Source: Hydnum rufescens UP504 | Lineage: Eukaryota; Basidiomycota; Agaricomycetes; Cantharellales; Hydnaceae | Direction: 5' to 3' | DNA length: 28,357 nt | Assembly (NCBI GenBank): GCA_014904985.1 | Contig: MU129052.1 | Span: forward strand, 1 to 28,357 | In this document: positions 8,881 to 18,085 of the stretch, piece after piece | Layout of the letters: each line of letters begins with the position of its first letter | How positions within the stretch are numbered: the stretch's first letter is position 1 | Notes under the pieces: generated by a model | Told to the model about the DNA's origin: nothing | The model's database searches: none | What the model saw: the letters and a program-made list of their open reading frames with translations, nothing else | Position numbers and translations under genes: made by a program

Positions 8881-9107
8881 CCCCCAACTGTCCCCAACTG
8901 CCAACATTATTACTATATTTGGCATAGCATCACTTGTGAGTCTTCATGTGTAATGCTATGGTAATGCCATTGCACAAAGCTCATGGGTAATGCTATCCCA
9001 TGAAGCTCCTGGCCTTAGCATCAATTTCTACATGAACTTCATGGAGAAATCTTACAGCCCGTGTTGACCAATTGCACTAAAAAACCCATGTCAGTGACAT
9101 TGCAACT

Positions 9108-9574
9108 TCAAAAAATTTTATTCACCATCAACAACCCCTCATCCTCACTCAAAACCAAAGGAACATCTTTTGATGCACCCCTTGGCACCTCTGCCTTGGC
9201 TGTGTGCCAAGCAACTTCCTTGGCCTCATGCTGCACCTCAGCATCAAGACAATGCACCTCCTCTAATGCATGCACCACTGCCTCCTCTTGGACATGTTGA
9301 ACACCCACATCCTTCTCGACCCACTCAATGCACAGATGCCAACCTGCAAGTTCCAACCCCATCTCAGGCATGAAAGGAGAAACTTCAGGCAGCTGACCCT
9401 GCAGATGTACCTGCTGCTTTACCACAAATCAGCACAAGAAAACAGAAAAAAGTTTTCATCACTCACCTCCCACTTTGCCAACTTGACCTTCACAGTCACA
9501 ACTGCCTCCTCAGTTGGGAGGATCTCCATTGCCACCTTCGTCTTGATCAAAGCAAGGATGGCTTCATCGGCCAT
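9108..9574 (-). CDS. Two-exon hypothetical gene
   Basis: The ATG at 9574 begins MADEAILALIKTKVAMEI. Exon 1 (9574-9467, 36 codons) ends at a GAG|GTGAGT donor. The 53 nt intron (9466-9414) has TGCTGAT and ends GCAG. Exon 2 runs to a stop at 9108. The frame is kept, giving about 138 residues. It is acidic and Val/Glu/His-rich (VQHVQEEAVVHALEEVHCL), likely helical or coiled-coil. The acceptor could also be one of two other in-frame AGs. I do not recognise a family. It lies directly beside the foldback element's right end and may be a fragment carried with it. Confidence 0.45.
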
Positions 9575-9712
9575 ATCAATGATGACAGTATGGAATCAAA
9601 AGCAATTGTGACAAACCTGTCCTTTATAGTAACCATCACGGAAACTGCCAAAACTGCCAAAACTCCCACCTTGTAAAACTTGAGTTACATGCTTCGAGGG
9701 CTTTGCACTCAA

Positions 9713-10182
9713 AGGGGGGGTACTGTTATGAGTCATACTTGTAACCTCGCTTATGTATGCAGAATAACCAAGCCAATCACACCATAATGTGACCTTCCCC
9801 CTTGCTGCCATTGTGCCTTCCTCTTTCAGCATTTCCTATTATATACATCCCTCCTTTATTCAACATCCCTTTATCCATAAACCCTTTTGATCTCTAGAAG
9901 TATAAGTAGTTACTTGATGTACACTTGCTCTTTAGAAGATCGAGAATATATTGTCAACCAATTGAATTCCCCCTTTGCAATCTCAGTTATCACTTCCAAC
10001 TCTCATCTTTAAACCTTTGCATATTAACTCTCAAGAAGCCAGTCTTCCTCATATGTACTCATCTTTCATGACCTTATGTAATCCCTGCTTTGTGACTCTC
10101 TTGTCAATTGCCTTAAGGGCATTTCTTTGTATTCGACTCAATTACATAATCGTATCTCTCACCTCAAGTACAACCCTTAACA
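9713..10182 (+). repeat. Possible Ty1/copia-type LTR preceded by a polypurine tract
   Basis: A polypurine run (AAAGGGGGGG, about 9711-9720) is followed by TGTTATGAGTCATACTTG at 9724, the usual look of the 3' PPT and LTR start in fungal copia elements. A TATA-like TTATATACATC near 9838 and a further TATAAGTAG near 9901 follow. A CA end is possible at TTAACA (10182), but no target duplication or second copy is in the window. Confidence 0.35.
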
Positions 10183-10194
10183 CCCTGACCTCAT

Positions 10195-10986
10195 TCAAGC
10201 CTGGCTGTTGTGTCTTGGAAGCAGTGGCAAGTGTCTTGCTATATTCTTCCCACATCTCAAGCATGGGGGGCTTGTCATCATCCCCAGGGGTCTCTTTGAC
10301 ATTTCTGCAGCCATGTGATTGTCAGCAATGAAAAGGCTAGAGTGGAAATTGGCATACATTAAATCAAGCTGGAGTTTCTTGCAAAGCTCCATGTTACTCC
10401 AGATGTGCTTATCCAAGATTCTGGTGGTAGCTTTTGAGCTCAAGAAGATGTAGGCATTTGCCATCACTTGCCCATCCAAGACCTCCCTGTTCATAATGAA
10501 TCCAAACAGCTCATATTGGAAGTTCTGGAGAATGACTTGTGACTAAGGAAAGGGTTGGTTAAGGACAAATAAGGGAGCATGCAAAGAAATACTTACCTTC
10601 TCACTCATATCTGTCACTGTTTTTGCCATCATTTTGGAATGACTCAATGCTGACATTGAATTCCACACAACAGCACTTTTAATCTCCTCAAGCTTGTGCA
10701 AGTTCTGGTGGAACCATTCTTCAAGGCATTCCTTGCCTTTCTTGGTGACCTGGGCCTTTTCCTGCTTATAGAGAGTAGAGAGCTCTTTTGAGCTGAGGCC
10801 TAGAATTAGAATATTAGTATTCACCCAAATAATGCACAAAATAAACTATTACCATGGCCAGGATTCTCCACACCATAAAGGTGCTGCCAGATGCACCATT
10901 TGTTATTGCAGTGAGATTGACATACTTGGTACACATATTGGAGGATGTCCTCTGGTTCAATCCCAAGTTCATTCAGGCTGGTCAGT
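10195..10986 (-). pseudogene. Three-exon unrecognised gene model or remnant
   Basis: Reading leftward, exon 1 (to 10853) encodes ELGIEPEDILQYVYQVCQ and YGVENPGHG. Intron 1 is 10852-10800 (GTAATA...TTCTAG, 53 nt). Exon 2 (10799-10597) encodes LSSKELSTLYKQEKAQ and WFHQNLHKLEEIKSAVVWN. Intron 2 is 10596-10543 (GTAAGT...CCTTAG, 54 nt). Exon 3 (10542-10195) encodes NFQYELFGFIMNREVLDG and WSNMELCKKLQLDL. Both junctions keep the frame, strong evidence for a once-real gene. A stop blocks the frame upstream of exon 1 (near 10995), so the 5' end is missing or in another exon. I cannot name the family. Confidence 0.5.
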
Positions 10987-11131
10987 CACATGGGGGACCT
11001 AATTTAGGCACCACTTTCAGGGCAGAAAATGGTACCTAATAGGTCGCTCAGACCTTACAGCTGAAATCAGGCAATTCCCATTCAGTTTTTTGGCCATCTA
11101 TCAGCCAATCCATGGCTGTGCCAGATTATAT

Positions 11132-11196
11132 CCTTATTTATTATTATTTGTTTACTATTTATTATTATTATTATTACTATTATTATATACATATAT
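11132..11196 (+). repeat. TTA/ATT microsatellite
   Basis: Runs of TTATTATTATT interspersed with TAC, ending in ATATACATATATGC, directly next to the start of repeat X copy 2. Confidence 0.85.
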
Positions 11197-11198
11197 GC

Positions 11199-12581
11199 TG
11201 TTGGAGGGACAAATCCCTACTACATGCAAACCCCATCTGAGGATGATTTTCCAGATATATGAACTAATTTCCATGTCAATCTGGACATCAATTCCCATGC
11301 TGTCATTCATTTGAGAACAAGCCTGAATGCCATATGTCTAAAACCCACAAATCCGTGTCATTCCTTTACCTATACACAAGCCAATTTATTGTTCATTCAT
11401 GGCACTTCAACAGGCCACCCTAAATTCCACATCTTTATGCTGTACCTCAATGTGGCAATAGCAATTCAACTTGCTTGCTTTGTTTGACCTTGGAATACTC
11501 TCTCACTCCTGATACACACTTCCTGTTGCCTCAAGGGTGACTCTAATAAATTGAAATTATGTAATACAATGGATTACACACCCGGGCCTTGATTCTGACT
11601 TGCAGACTTGTCACATGACAAATAGGGGCTAATGCAGTGCTCTCAAGGAGTAAACACAGAATATCTCCCTCAGTTTTGATCAGATCAACTCAGCAAGATA
11701 GCACCCAGAAAGCTATGATTCACACCTTTCATACGATACCAAACACAAGCCAAAATAATCAAAATTGAACCATCTAGGTCAATTTTACTATGTGTTTCAT
11801 ATATCCCTTCAGTATTTTTTTGATTTTCTCAGTCAGTTTTGATCCAATTTGTTTGAGAAAAGCACACCTAGAAAGCTGTCGACAGTCCACATCCAATGGT
11901 ACCAAGGGCAAAATGAGTGGATTGAAACTCAGCTCTCTACAATTTAACTCCCCCATGTCTCATTCCATTATTGCCTCGGCTTTTTTGATTATTAATGGCA
12001 ATTATTCTCTGCCCCTCTTATATCTGATGAAGGGTACATCTAGGACGACCAGTTCCACCATTCCCCAAGGGATTCTGTGCAGTAGGAGAGGAGGAATAGC
12101 TTGGTTAAGCCATATTCCCTATTCTGACTTGATTTTGGAATATCTCCTTCAGTTTTGAAGCTTTTGACTTGATTTCTTTTTCATCATTTTTGCCTTAACC
12201 CTGCCTTTCTGCCAGTTACCATATCATTTTTCTGTGATGTATATTAAGTGCAGGAGATGTGAATTTCTATAGTTTTCCCCCTCCCCAGTTTTGAGGCACT
12301 GATGTATTGCTGCTGGTTTCTTGGGTGAATTCCACCAAGACTACTACACTTTGTCCAGGGCCTCAAGAGGAGAGAGAGCCTTAGGGTGTGGTATTGTGAC
12401 CCAGATTCATTCTTTGTTCTATTGCTTGAGCAGGTGTTGCTTACAGCATTAGATTTCTATCCAAAAAGACCTTCCTTCCTTCAAGCCTTAACATTCAGAT
12501 TGATCCCATGGTCCCTTCTTTTCATTCTCGATTCCATATCATGGACTGTGGCTGGATTCCTCCCTTCGTTTCCCACTTACA
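11199..12581 (+). repeat. Repeat X, copy 2 (LTR-like)
   Basis: Starts TGTTGGAGGG and ends CCCACTTACA. It is the uninterrupted, inverted counterpart of 2300-4470 at 1383 bp. Internal motifs near 11680-11910 (CAGTTTTGATC, AGAAAGCT, GGTACCAAG) occur two or more times and match 16.68-17.15 kb. The flanks TATGC and ACACT do not form a duplication. The apparent open frame at 12386-12910 crosses its right edge and is not conserved in copy 1, so I do not call a gene. Confidence 0.7.
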
Positions 12582-14060
12582 ACACTCCAGTCAGGGGCTG
12601 GTTCCACCTGGCACTCCCTCAAGGGAGCAGGTTTTCATTTGCAGCATGTTGTTTGGCAAGTTTGTATTTGGGGGTTTGTGTGGATTGTGGTCCAGGGTCT
12701 AGAGAAATAAGAAGGAAATGTTTGCATGGGTGTAGCTACTGGGAGGTGGGGACTCACCTTAAATTGTACCACACCCACTGTGGCAGGTGGTACCTGGGGT
12801 CCTCATTTGGCACATTGGTGCATGTAACATTACCATGTGTCACATTGCTGTTCAGTCCCTCATTGTTTTGTGGGTTTCTGTCATGCCTTGGACAAGTCAA
12901 CCTAGAATAATAAACAAATCATTAGTATAAAAATCAAAGCAATGCAAAAAGAGCAGCTTATGCTGCTCTTTTTGCACCACAAGAAGAAGAAATCTAAAAA
13001 AAATAAAAATAAAACATCCCTCATAGTACCCCACACCCACTGTGGTGGTGTGGGGTACTGACATACAGTGCTTTGTATGGGTGTCCATCATTCAGGTGTC
13101 AATATGTGGGGGCATGGGGGTTTTGTGTCAGTATTTGTCTTGTGGGGGGCATTGAGACCTGAGGGATAAAATTTTTTAATTAGTTAAGAATCAAAAACCA
13201 CACAAAAAGAGCAGCTTTTGCTGCTCTTTTTGCATGGCTGTAGGTACTGAGGGGGGCAGGGCTTACCTGATATAGAACCACACACCCTCTGGGGTGGGGT
13301 GTGATTCCAGGCCCTCATTTGGCATGTTGCCATGGGCTTCATCTTCATTCAGCATGGGCATGTCATTGGCACATTGCTGTGTCAGGTTTGGTGTACCATG
13401 TTGCCATGTATTGCATTGCTGTGTGGCATGTCACTGTTTGGTCTCTTGTTGTTTTGTGGGTTATTGTCCTATGTTAGATGGGCCCCAATCTAGAATAATG
13501 CACATCAGTAAAAAAAAATTCCAAAGGAGTGCAAAAAGAGCAGCTTACACTGCTCTTTTTGTGCCACAAGAATAAAAAATGAAAAGAAACCTTACCTTGT
13601 AGTACCCCACACCCACTGCCATGGGTGTGGGGTACTGGAGATGCACTCCAGCTCGTACGTGTGGTGGTTTGTACAGGCCCTGTCATTGAGGTGTCAATGG
13701 GTGGGGTTGCAGGGGTTCTCACATGGGTATTTGTTTGCATGGGAAGTGGTGACCTAGAATATAAGATTATATGTTAGTTAAGAGTTAAAGACCATGCAAA
13801 AAGAGCAGCTTTTGCTGCTCTTTTTGTGTGACTGTAGCTACTGGGGGGGGACTCACATTATATAGTATCGCACACCTGCTGTGGCAGGTGTGTGGTTCCT
13901 GGGCCTCATTTGGTGCAGTCATGTCCTTGTTTGGCGTGTTGCCATGGGTTGTGTCCTCATTTGGCACATTGCCATTTGGTGCATTTTTGGCATGTTGGCA
14001 TGTTGCATTGTCATGCATTTGCCTTTCCAGGCAATTGCCTGTTGTGGTTGCAGAGATGTG
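12582..14060 (-). repeat. Left arm of the hairpin-module array (modules read leftward)
   Basis: Read on the minus strand, five exon-like blocks each end in a GT-rich hairpin followed by a donor-like sequence. Exon hairpins: 13869-13894, 13601-13636 (15 bp perfect arms), 13275-13307, 13025-13059, 12766-12793. Intron-like segments: 13856-13754 (GTGAGT...TAACTAAC...TTCTAG), 13595-13490 (GTAAGG...TTCTAG), 13266-13159 (GTAAGC...CCTCAG), 13019-12902 (donor mutated to GGATGT), 12757-12699 (GTGAGT...TCTCTAG). The first four hold an AAAAAGAGCAGC hairpin (13797-13826, 13533-13560, 13203-13232, 12943-12976). The last lacks it and is only 59 nt. No single reading frame joins the blocks. Confidence 0.85.
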
Positions 14061-14745
14061 GAAGGAGATGCAAACTCAACACTGGCAATTGCTGGAAGTT
14101 AAAAAGCGCCCAAGTGCAGTGCTACAGGCAGAATCCATAGTAATAGCAAGCACTGAGATGTAAAATCAATACTATATAATATATATTTGTCCAAAAATGC
14201 AAAGAACATGACAATAATAAGTCAGAGCTCAAACAAGGCACAATATGCCTAATTGCAGAATGGATTTGGCCACTTCTATCAGTCACAATTGGCCCAAATT
14301 AAAATATAATAATAGTAAATGGGTATCCCCACATGGGTGACTAGTTATATTGCACAGTTCTAGCACTTTTTAATTTTCCACACCTTCAATTCCCTAAATA
14401 GGGAATTGAAGGCATGGAAAATTAAAAAGTGCCCAAACCATGCAATATAACTAGTCACCCATGTGGGGATACCCATTTACTATTATTATATTTTAATTTG
14501 GGCCAATTGTGACTGATAGAAGTGGCCAAATCCATTCTGCAATTAGGCATATTGTGCCTTGTTTGAGCTCTGACTTATTATTGTCATGTTCTTTGCATTT
14601 TTGGACAAATATATATTATACAGTATTTATCTTATGTCTAGGTACTTGCTATTACTATTGATTCTGCCTGTAGCACTGCACTTGGGTGCTTTTTGACTTC
14701 TGGCAATTGCTGGCATTGAATTGCACAACTATGCAGCCACACCCA
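14061..14745. repeat. Central palindrome of the array, axis near 14397.5
   Basis: TTCAATTCCCTA and TAGGGAATTGAA flank a two-base spacer (14397-14398). Ungapped symmetry extends about 320 bp per arm, for example GCCCAAGTGCAGTGC at 14108 against its complement near 14680. A few substitutions are present. It sits exactly between the leftward and rightward module arrays, where a divergent promoter would be expected, but I see no clear TATA pair. Confidence 0.92.
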
Positions 14746-15770
14746 GCAATGGCCCAGAAAGGCAACCACAGGACCACACACCTGCAACAGCAGGTGTGTG
14801 GTCATAAGCTGAGTTTTTTTAAAAATAGATACCATGGGGCAAAAAGAGTAGCAAAGGCTACTCTTTTTGCATTGTTTTGAGCTCATATACTAATGTGGTT
14901 TTGATTACTTTATATTACAGTCTGAGGCCCAAGACAAAAACCTGCCACATGATGAGGGGCTGCACAGCAAGAACTGAACCAAAACAAATGACAGACCACC
15001 CCCATGGGTGGCCCCAGGAACCACACACCCACCACAGTGGGTGTGTGGTACAATTTAAGGTGAGTTCCCCCCCTCCAATCAATACTGTAGCACAAAAAGA
15101 GCAGCAAAAGCTACTCTTTTTGCACTGCATTACATTTCTTTACTAACCCTCTTTATTATTATTTTAGATCCTGGCCCTGGGTCCTGACAAATGATGAGAC
15201 CCCACAGCACCCCTATGGCAACATGCCCAACCAAGCCATACCAATACACCAAATGAAACCCCATGAAACAGAGCAACACCAATGCCCCATCAAACTCACT
15301 GAGCAAGGAACTGACCCAAACCAGACACCTGCCATGGTGGGTGTCTGGTTCTATGTAAGTTATATACCCAACAGCACAAAAAGAGCAGAAAAAGCTGCTG
15401 CTTTTGCACTACTTCCAATTTATTTACTGACCCCCTTCCATTCTAGGTCATGGCATGGAATCAAATGAAGCCCCCAAATGATGAGGCCCAATCAGCCAGG
15501 GCTCCAGCAGAAATACACAAACCAAAACCATGCAAAATGAAACAAAGCCAAATGAAATGACACCCAACCCAATGAAACAACACCAAATGAAAACACAAGT
15601 GGTGGCCATACAAGCCACACACCTGCTGCAGTGGGTGTGTGACTCTATAAGGTAAGACCACCCCCAATGGCACAAAAAGAGCAGCATTTGCTGCTCTTTT
15701 TGCACTACTTTCAGTTTTTTTAACTAACACATTTACTATTCTAGGTTATTGCCTGAACAACTAAGGTGCA
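14746..15770 (+). repeat. Right arm of the hairpin-module array (modules read rightward)
   Basis: Four modules. Exon hairpins: 14772-14803 (14 bp perfect arms), 15020-15049, 15319-15350, 15614-15643. Intron-like segments: 14809-14920 (donor mutated to CT, acceptor TTACAG), 15060-15167 (GTGAGT...TTACTAAC...TTTTAG), 15355-15446 (GTAAGT...TTACTGAC...TTCTAG), 15652-15744 (GTAAGA...TAACTAAC...TTCTAG). Each holds an AAAAAGAG hairpin: 14839-14870, 15093-15122, 15376-15407, 15673-15702. Exon-like blocks of 139, 187 and 205 nt are rich in CCAAATGA and CCATGAAAC words. Frames do not continue across blocks. Confidence 0.85.
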
Positions 15771-16109
15771 GTTAATTAGCTTCCCAAAAAGTCATTGGTA
15801 TCAACAAATCTGGTGGGATCAATAAAGCACAAAGAGAAGTCAAAGTTCTAATAAGCTGTCATGGAAGATAAGAGAAACAAGAATGGGTATAAAGGCAGAT
15901 TGAGCTTATGCCTTCATCAATCAAAAGTGATCAAGTCATTTCTCTGCCTCTCCAAGTTACCCATCTACTTTACTGAGCATTCAATTATCACAGACCAGAA
16001 CCATTTCACTCTTTGTGACCTTCAGCATCCATTCAATATTGCCCAACTCCTCACACATGTTATGAAGGAATACTCATGTCAAAAGAAACAAAATGGATGA
16101 TTTATGACA
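15771..16109. other. No gene or repeat recognised
   Basis: Unique-looking AT-rich sequence between the array and the Tc1-like fragment. The 79-codon frame at 15861-16100 has no recognisable motif. Confidence 0.5.
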
Positions 16110-16111
16110 TA

Positions 16112-16655
16112 CAGTGACCCACAAAACTGTTGCAATGTTTGCCACTTTTGACCTTCTTTGGTTATTCCTCCCCAGCCAGGCCTTCAAAATATTTGAAAAA
16201 ATATGTCAAAGATATGTATGCTTCTTGTCTACATATGTGCCCAAATTCATGGCAATCTGTCAACATTTGACAGAGATATGCCCTCAACAAGTCACCTATG
16301 TCATTGCAACAGTTTTGTGGCTGACCTTTCAGATCAGAGAAACATGACATTACTGTCATGTGACATTGTTTATACCCAATGGTACAAACACAGCCAAATA
16401 AATAAACATCAGAAAAGCATAAATACCAGCAGTCCCAAGGCTATATGCCCCCAATCAACCATGTGTGCTTTATCAAATGCACAACTTGACAATGTCCTTC
16501 ATCTCATGGACTCCAAGCACTCTGCCCACAAAATCTCCTCCATTACTGGTCTCCACACTTCTACTATCACCTGTGTCTGGTGTGGAAGATAAAAACATCC
16601 AGTATCAGAAAACACAAAATCACACCACTCCCAGCCTTTGGACGATCACATGACC
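16112..16655 (+). mobile_element. Tc1/mariner-like element, 5' part with HTH of transposase, truncated
   Basis: TA at 16110-16111 precedes CAGTGACCCACAAAACTG, a Tc1/mariner-style terminus. An inverted copy of its first 20 or so bases lies at 16302-16326, so the end can fold on itself. At about 16450-16592 a frame reads ALSNAQLDNVLHLMDS and KISSITGLHTSTITCVW, matching the helix-turn-helix that starts many Tc1-like transposases. It stops at TAA 16590 and the catalytic domain is missing, apparently replaced by the Ty3 LTR from about 16651. Confidence 0.5.
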
Positions 16656-17383
16656 AATTACGAAATTAATTACAGCTACGTGCAGAAATCGAATTCGTTC
16701 TATAACTCCGTCAGTTTTGATCGGAGAGGTATGCCCATGTAACGCTTAGAAAGCTACGATTCACACCTTTCGAACGGTACCAAACACAAGTTGAACAGAC
16801 TGAAACTGCACTCTCCAGGCCAATTTTACTACCAAAATCCGGTATTTCCAGTAAAAAACGAATTTCTCTGTCAGTTCACATTCAATCCTCTCGGAACAAC
16901 CACACCTAGAAAGATATAAAAAATCTGCATCTGACAGTACCAAGCGTGTGAAGAACAGATCAAAACTGAACTCTACAGAACAATATTACTATCAGAATCA
17001 ACACCCATCAGTAAAAAATGAATTTCTCTGTTGGTTTACACCAGATCTGCTTGGAACCACCGCACCCAGAAAGCTGTTAAAAATACGCATCGAATGATAC
17101 CAAGAGTGTCTATAACGGATGCAAACTGCTGTTTCTGCATCAAATCCCATCCCATGCACTTGTCCCCATTATCAACCAACAAAACACCTTAACCATTGGA
17201 CTATGCTCAAATTAATCTCCAAAACCCGGAGATATCCTTTCATTCTGCCTCCAGAATGCTCCAAGCATTCCACATGCTCAGCAAATTGGTGACATCACCC
17301 CCCCTCATGATTCCTTTTGTTCTCCTTATGAATGACATCACTATGACATCACCCCTCATGATTCCTTTTTTTCTCCTTATGCA

Positions 17384-17486
17384 TGACTCAGCTATGACCA
17401 CATTATTACATCATCTTGTTATTTTTCTTTTGTTCTCACCTATGACTCACATATGACTCACATATGACTCACCCATGGGGGAGTCA
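17384..17486 (+). promoter_or_regulatory. Cluster of TGACTCA (Gcn4/AP-1 type) sites in the LTR promoter
   Basis: TGACTCA occurs at 17384, 17443, 17454 and 17465, and an inverted near-match GGAGTCA lies at 17480. The last pair forms an inverted repeat around CCCATGGGG. Two TGACATCAC sites are just upstream (about 17288, 17343). All lie 30-230 bp before the TATA box. Fungal bZIP factors such as Gcn4/CpcA bind TGACTCA; binding here is inferred. Confidence 0.6.
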
Positions 17487-17517
17487 TATTTCTTAAACAC
17501 AGCCACCTTCAGAAAGG

Positions 17518-17524
17518 TATAAAA
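17518..17524 (+). promoter_or_regulatory. TATA box of the Ty3 LTR
   Basis: TATAAAA about 50 nt after the bZIP-type cluster. Transcription would start near 17548, leaving a leader of about 540 nt before gag at 18086. Confidence 0.65.
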
Positions 17525-18085
17525 GCTGGTAGATTTCCTGTATCCCCACACAATCATCTCCTCTCTGGAAATCATCACTGTCAACCACTGTCAACTTTTC
17601 TGCTTGCCTCTAAAGAACAGTCTATCTATAAGCCATCTGGAGCTAAGTCATCTTCAAGGTTGTTGAGACAAAGTGACTGGTAGCCCTCTACGTGAATCAC
17701 TAAAGCCAAGGATAGTTGCAGGACCTAAGGTTAGAGTTGCTGGACATCCAAGGAAAAGTAAGCATAATGAAATATGTATCAGGTTCTGAAGAAAGAAGAA
17801 AGAAACATACTAACAAGACTAACCAAGCACTGACCAGTCTATAACCCATAGATATCCGCATTTTGACCAGGAGAACATAAACAAGAATACACAAATATCA
17901 GTAAACAGACCAACACAACACAAACAACATATAAGCCTTTCCACAAGCATCCCCTATGTATAAGCCTTTCTACAAGCATCCCAACTGGTGGTCCTTACAG
18001 GGGTAACTCTCACTTCAATAAACCTTTCACCTCTCCAAAGACATCCCACACCAACAACATAACAACATCCACAGACTCAGAAACA

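Larger units (their letters stand above)
7281..9060. mobile_element. Foldback element with long inverted arms, interrupted by a MITE
   Basis: The left end (GGCCGTAAGAT..., CATGAAGCTCATG, GATGCTAAGGCCAGGAGCTT, GGGATAGCAT) is the reverse complement, imperfectly, of the right end (ATGCTATCCCATGAAG, CTCCTGGCCTTAGCATC, CATGAACTTCATGG, CTTACAGCC). Inside come mirrored GAAGACCCACAAGTG-type blocks, mirrored TTAGGG blocks, AT-rich arms and a near-perfect centre at about 8362. There is no transposase ORF. A terminal fragment of the same family lies at 1339-1403, so the family is multicopy. Confidence 0.8.
16651..17999 (+). repeat. 5' LTR and promoter of the plus-strand Ty3/gypsy element (edges tentative)
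   Basis: From 16680 to 17150 three imperfect repeats carry CTCYGTCAGTTT, AGAAAGCT or AGAAAGAT, and TACCAA, the same motifs as repeat X. A TATA box lies at 17518. A possible TG start at 16651 and CTTACA end at 17999 would give 1349 bp, close to the 1378-1383 bp of repeat X. I found no matching 3' LTR downstream of 24.2 kb, so the edges cannot be confirmed. Two direct repeats of about 55 bp (CCCCTCATGATTCCTTTT) lie at 17298-17383. Confidence 0.55.

Noticed and set aside
14877..15468. A multi-exon protein encoded by the module array.
   Set aside because: Blocks have open frames, but phases and stops do not allow one frame to continue through successive modules. Equivalent positions give unrelated amino acids while hairpins stay conserved.
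12943..15702. AAAAAGAGCAGC...GCTGCTCTTTTT hairpins as intrinsic (Rho-independent) terminators.
   Set aside because: They look like bacterial bidirectional terminators, but the setting is eukaryotic and they lie inside intron-like segments at fixed distance from branch and acceptor sites.
12582..15770. A CRISPR-like array.
   Set aside because: Units are about 230-330 bp, contain two hairpins, reverse orientation at the centre, and have no short uniform spacers or cas genes.
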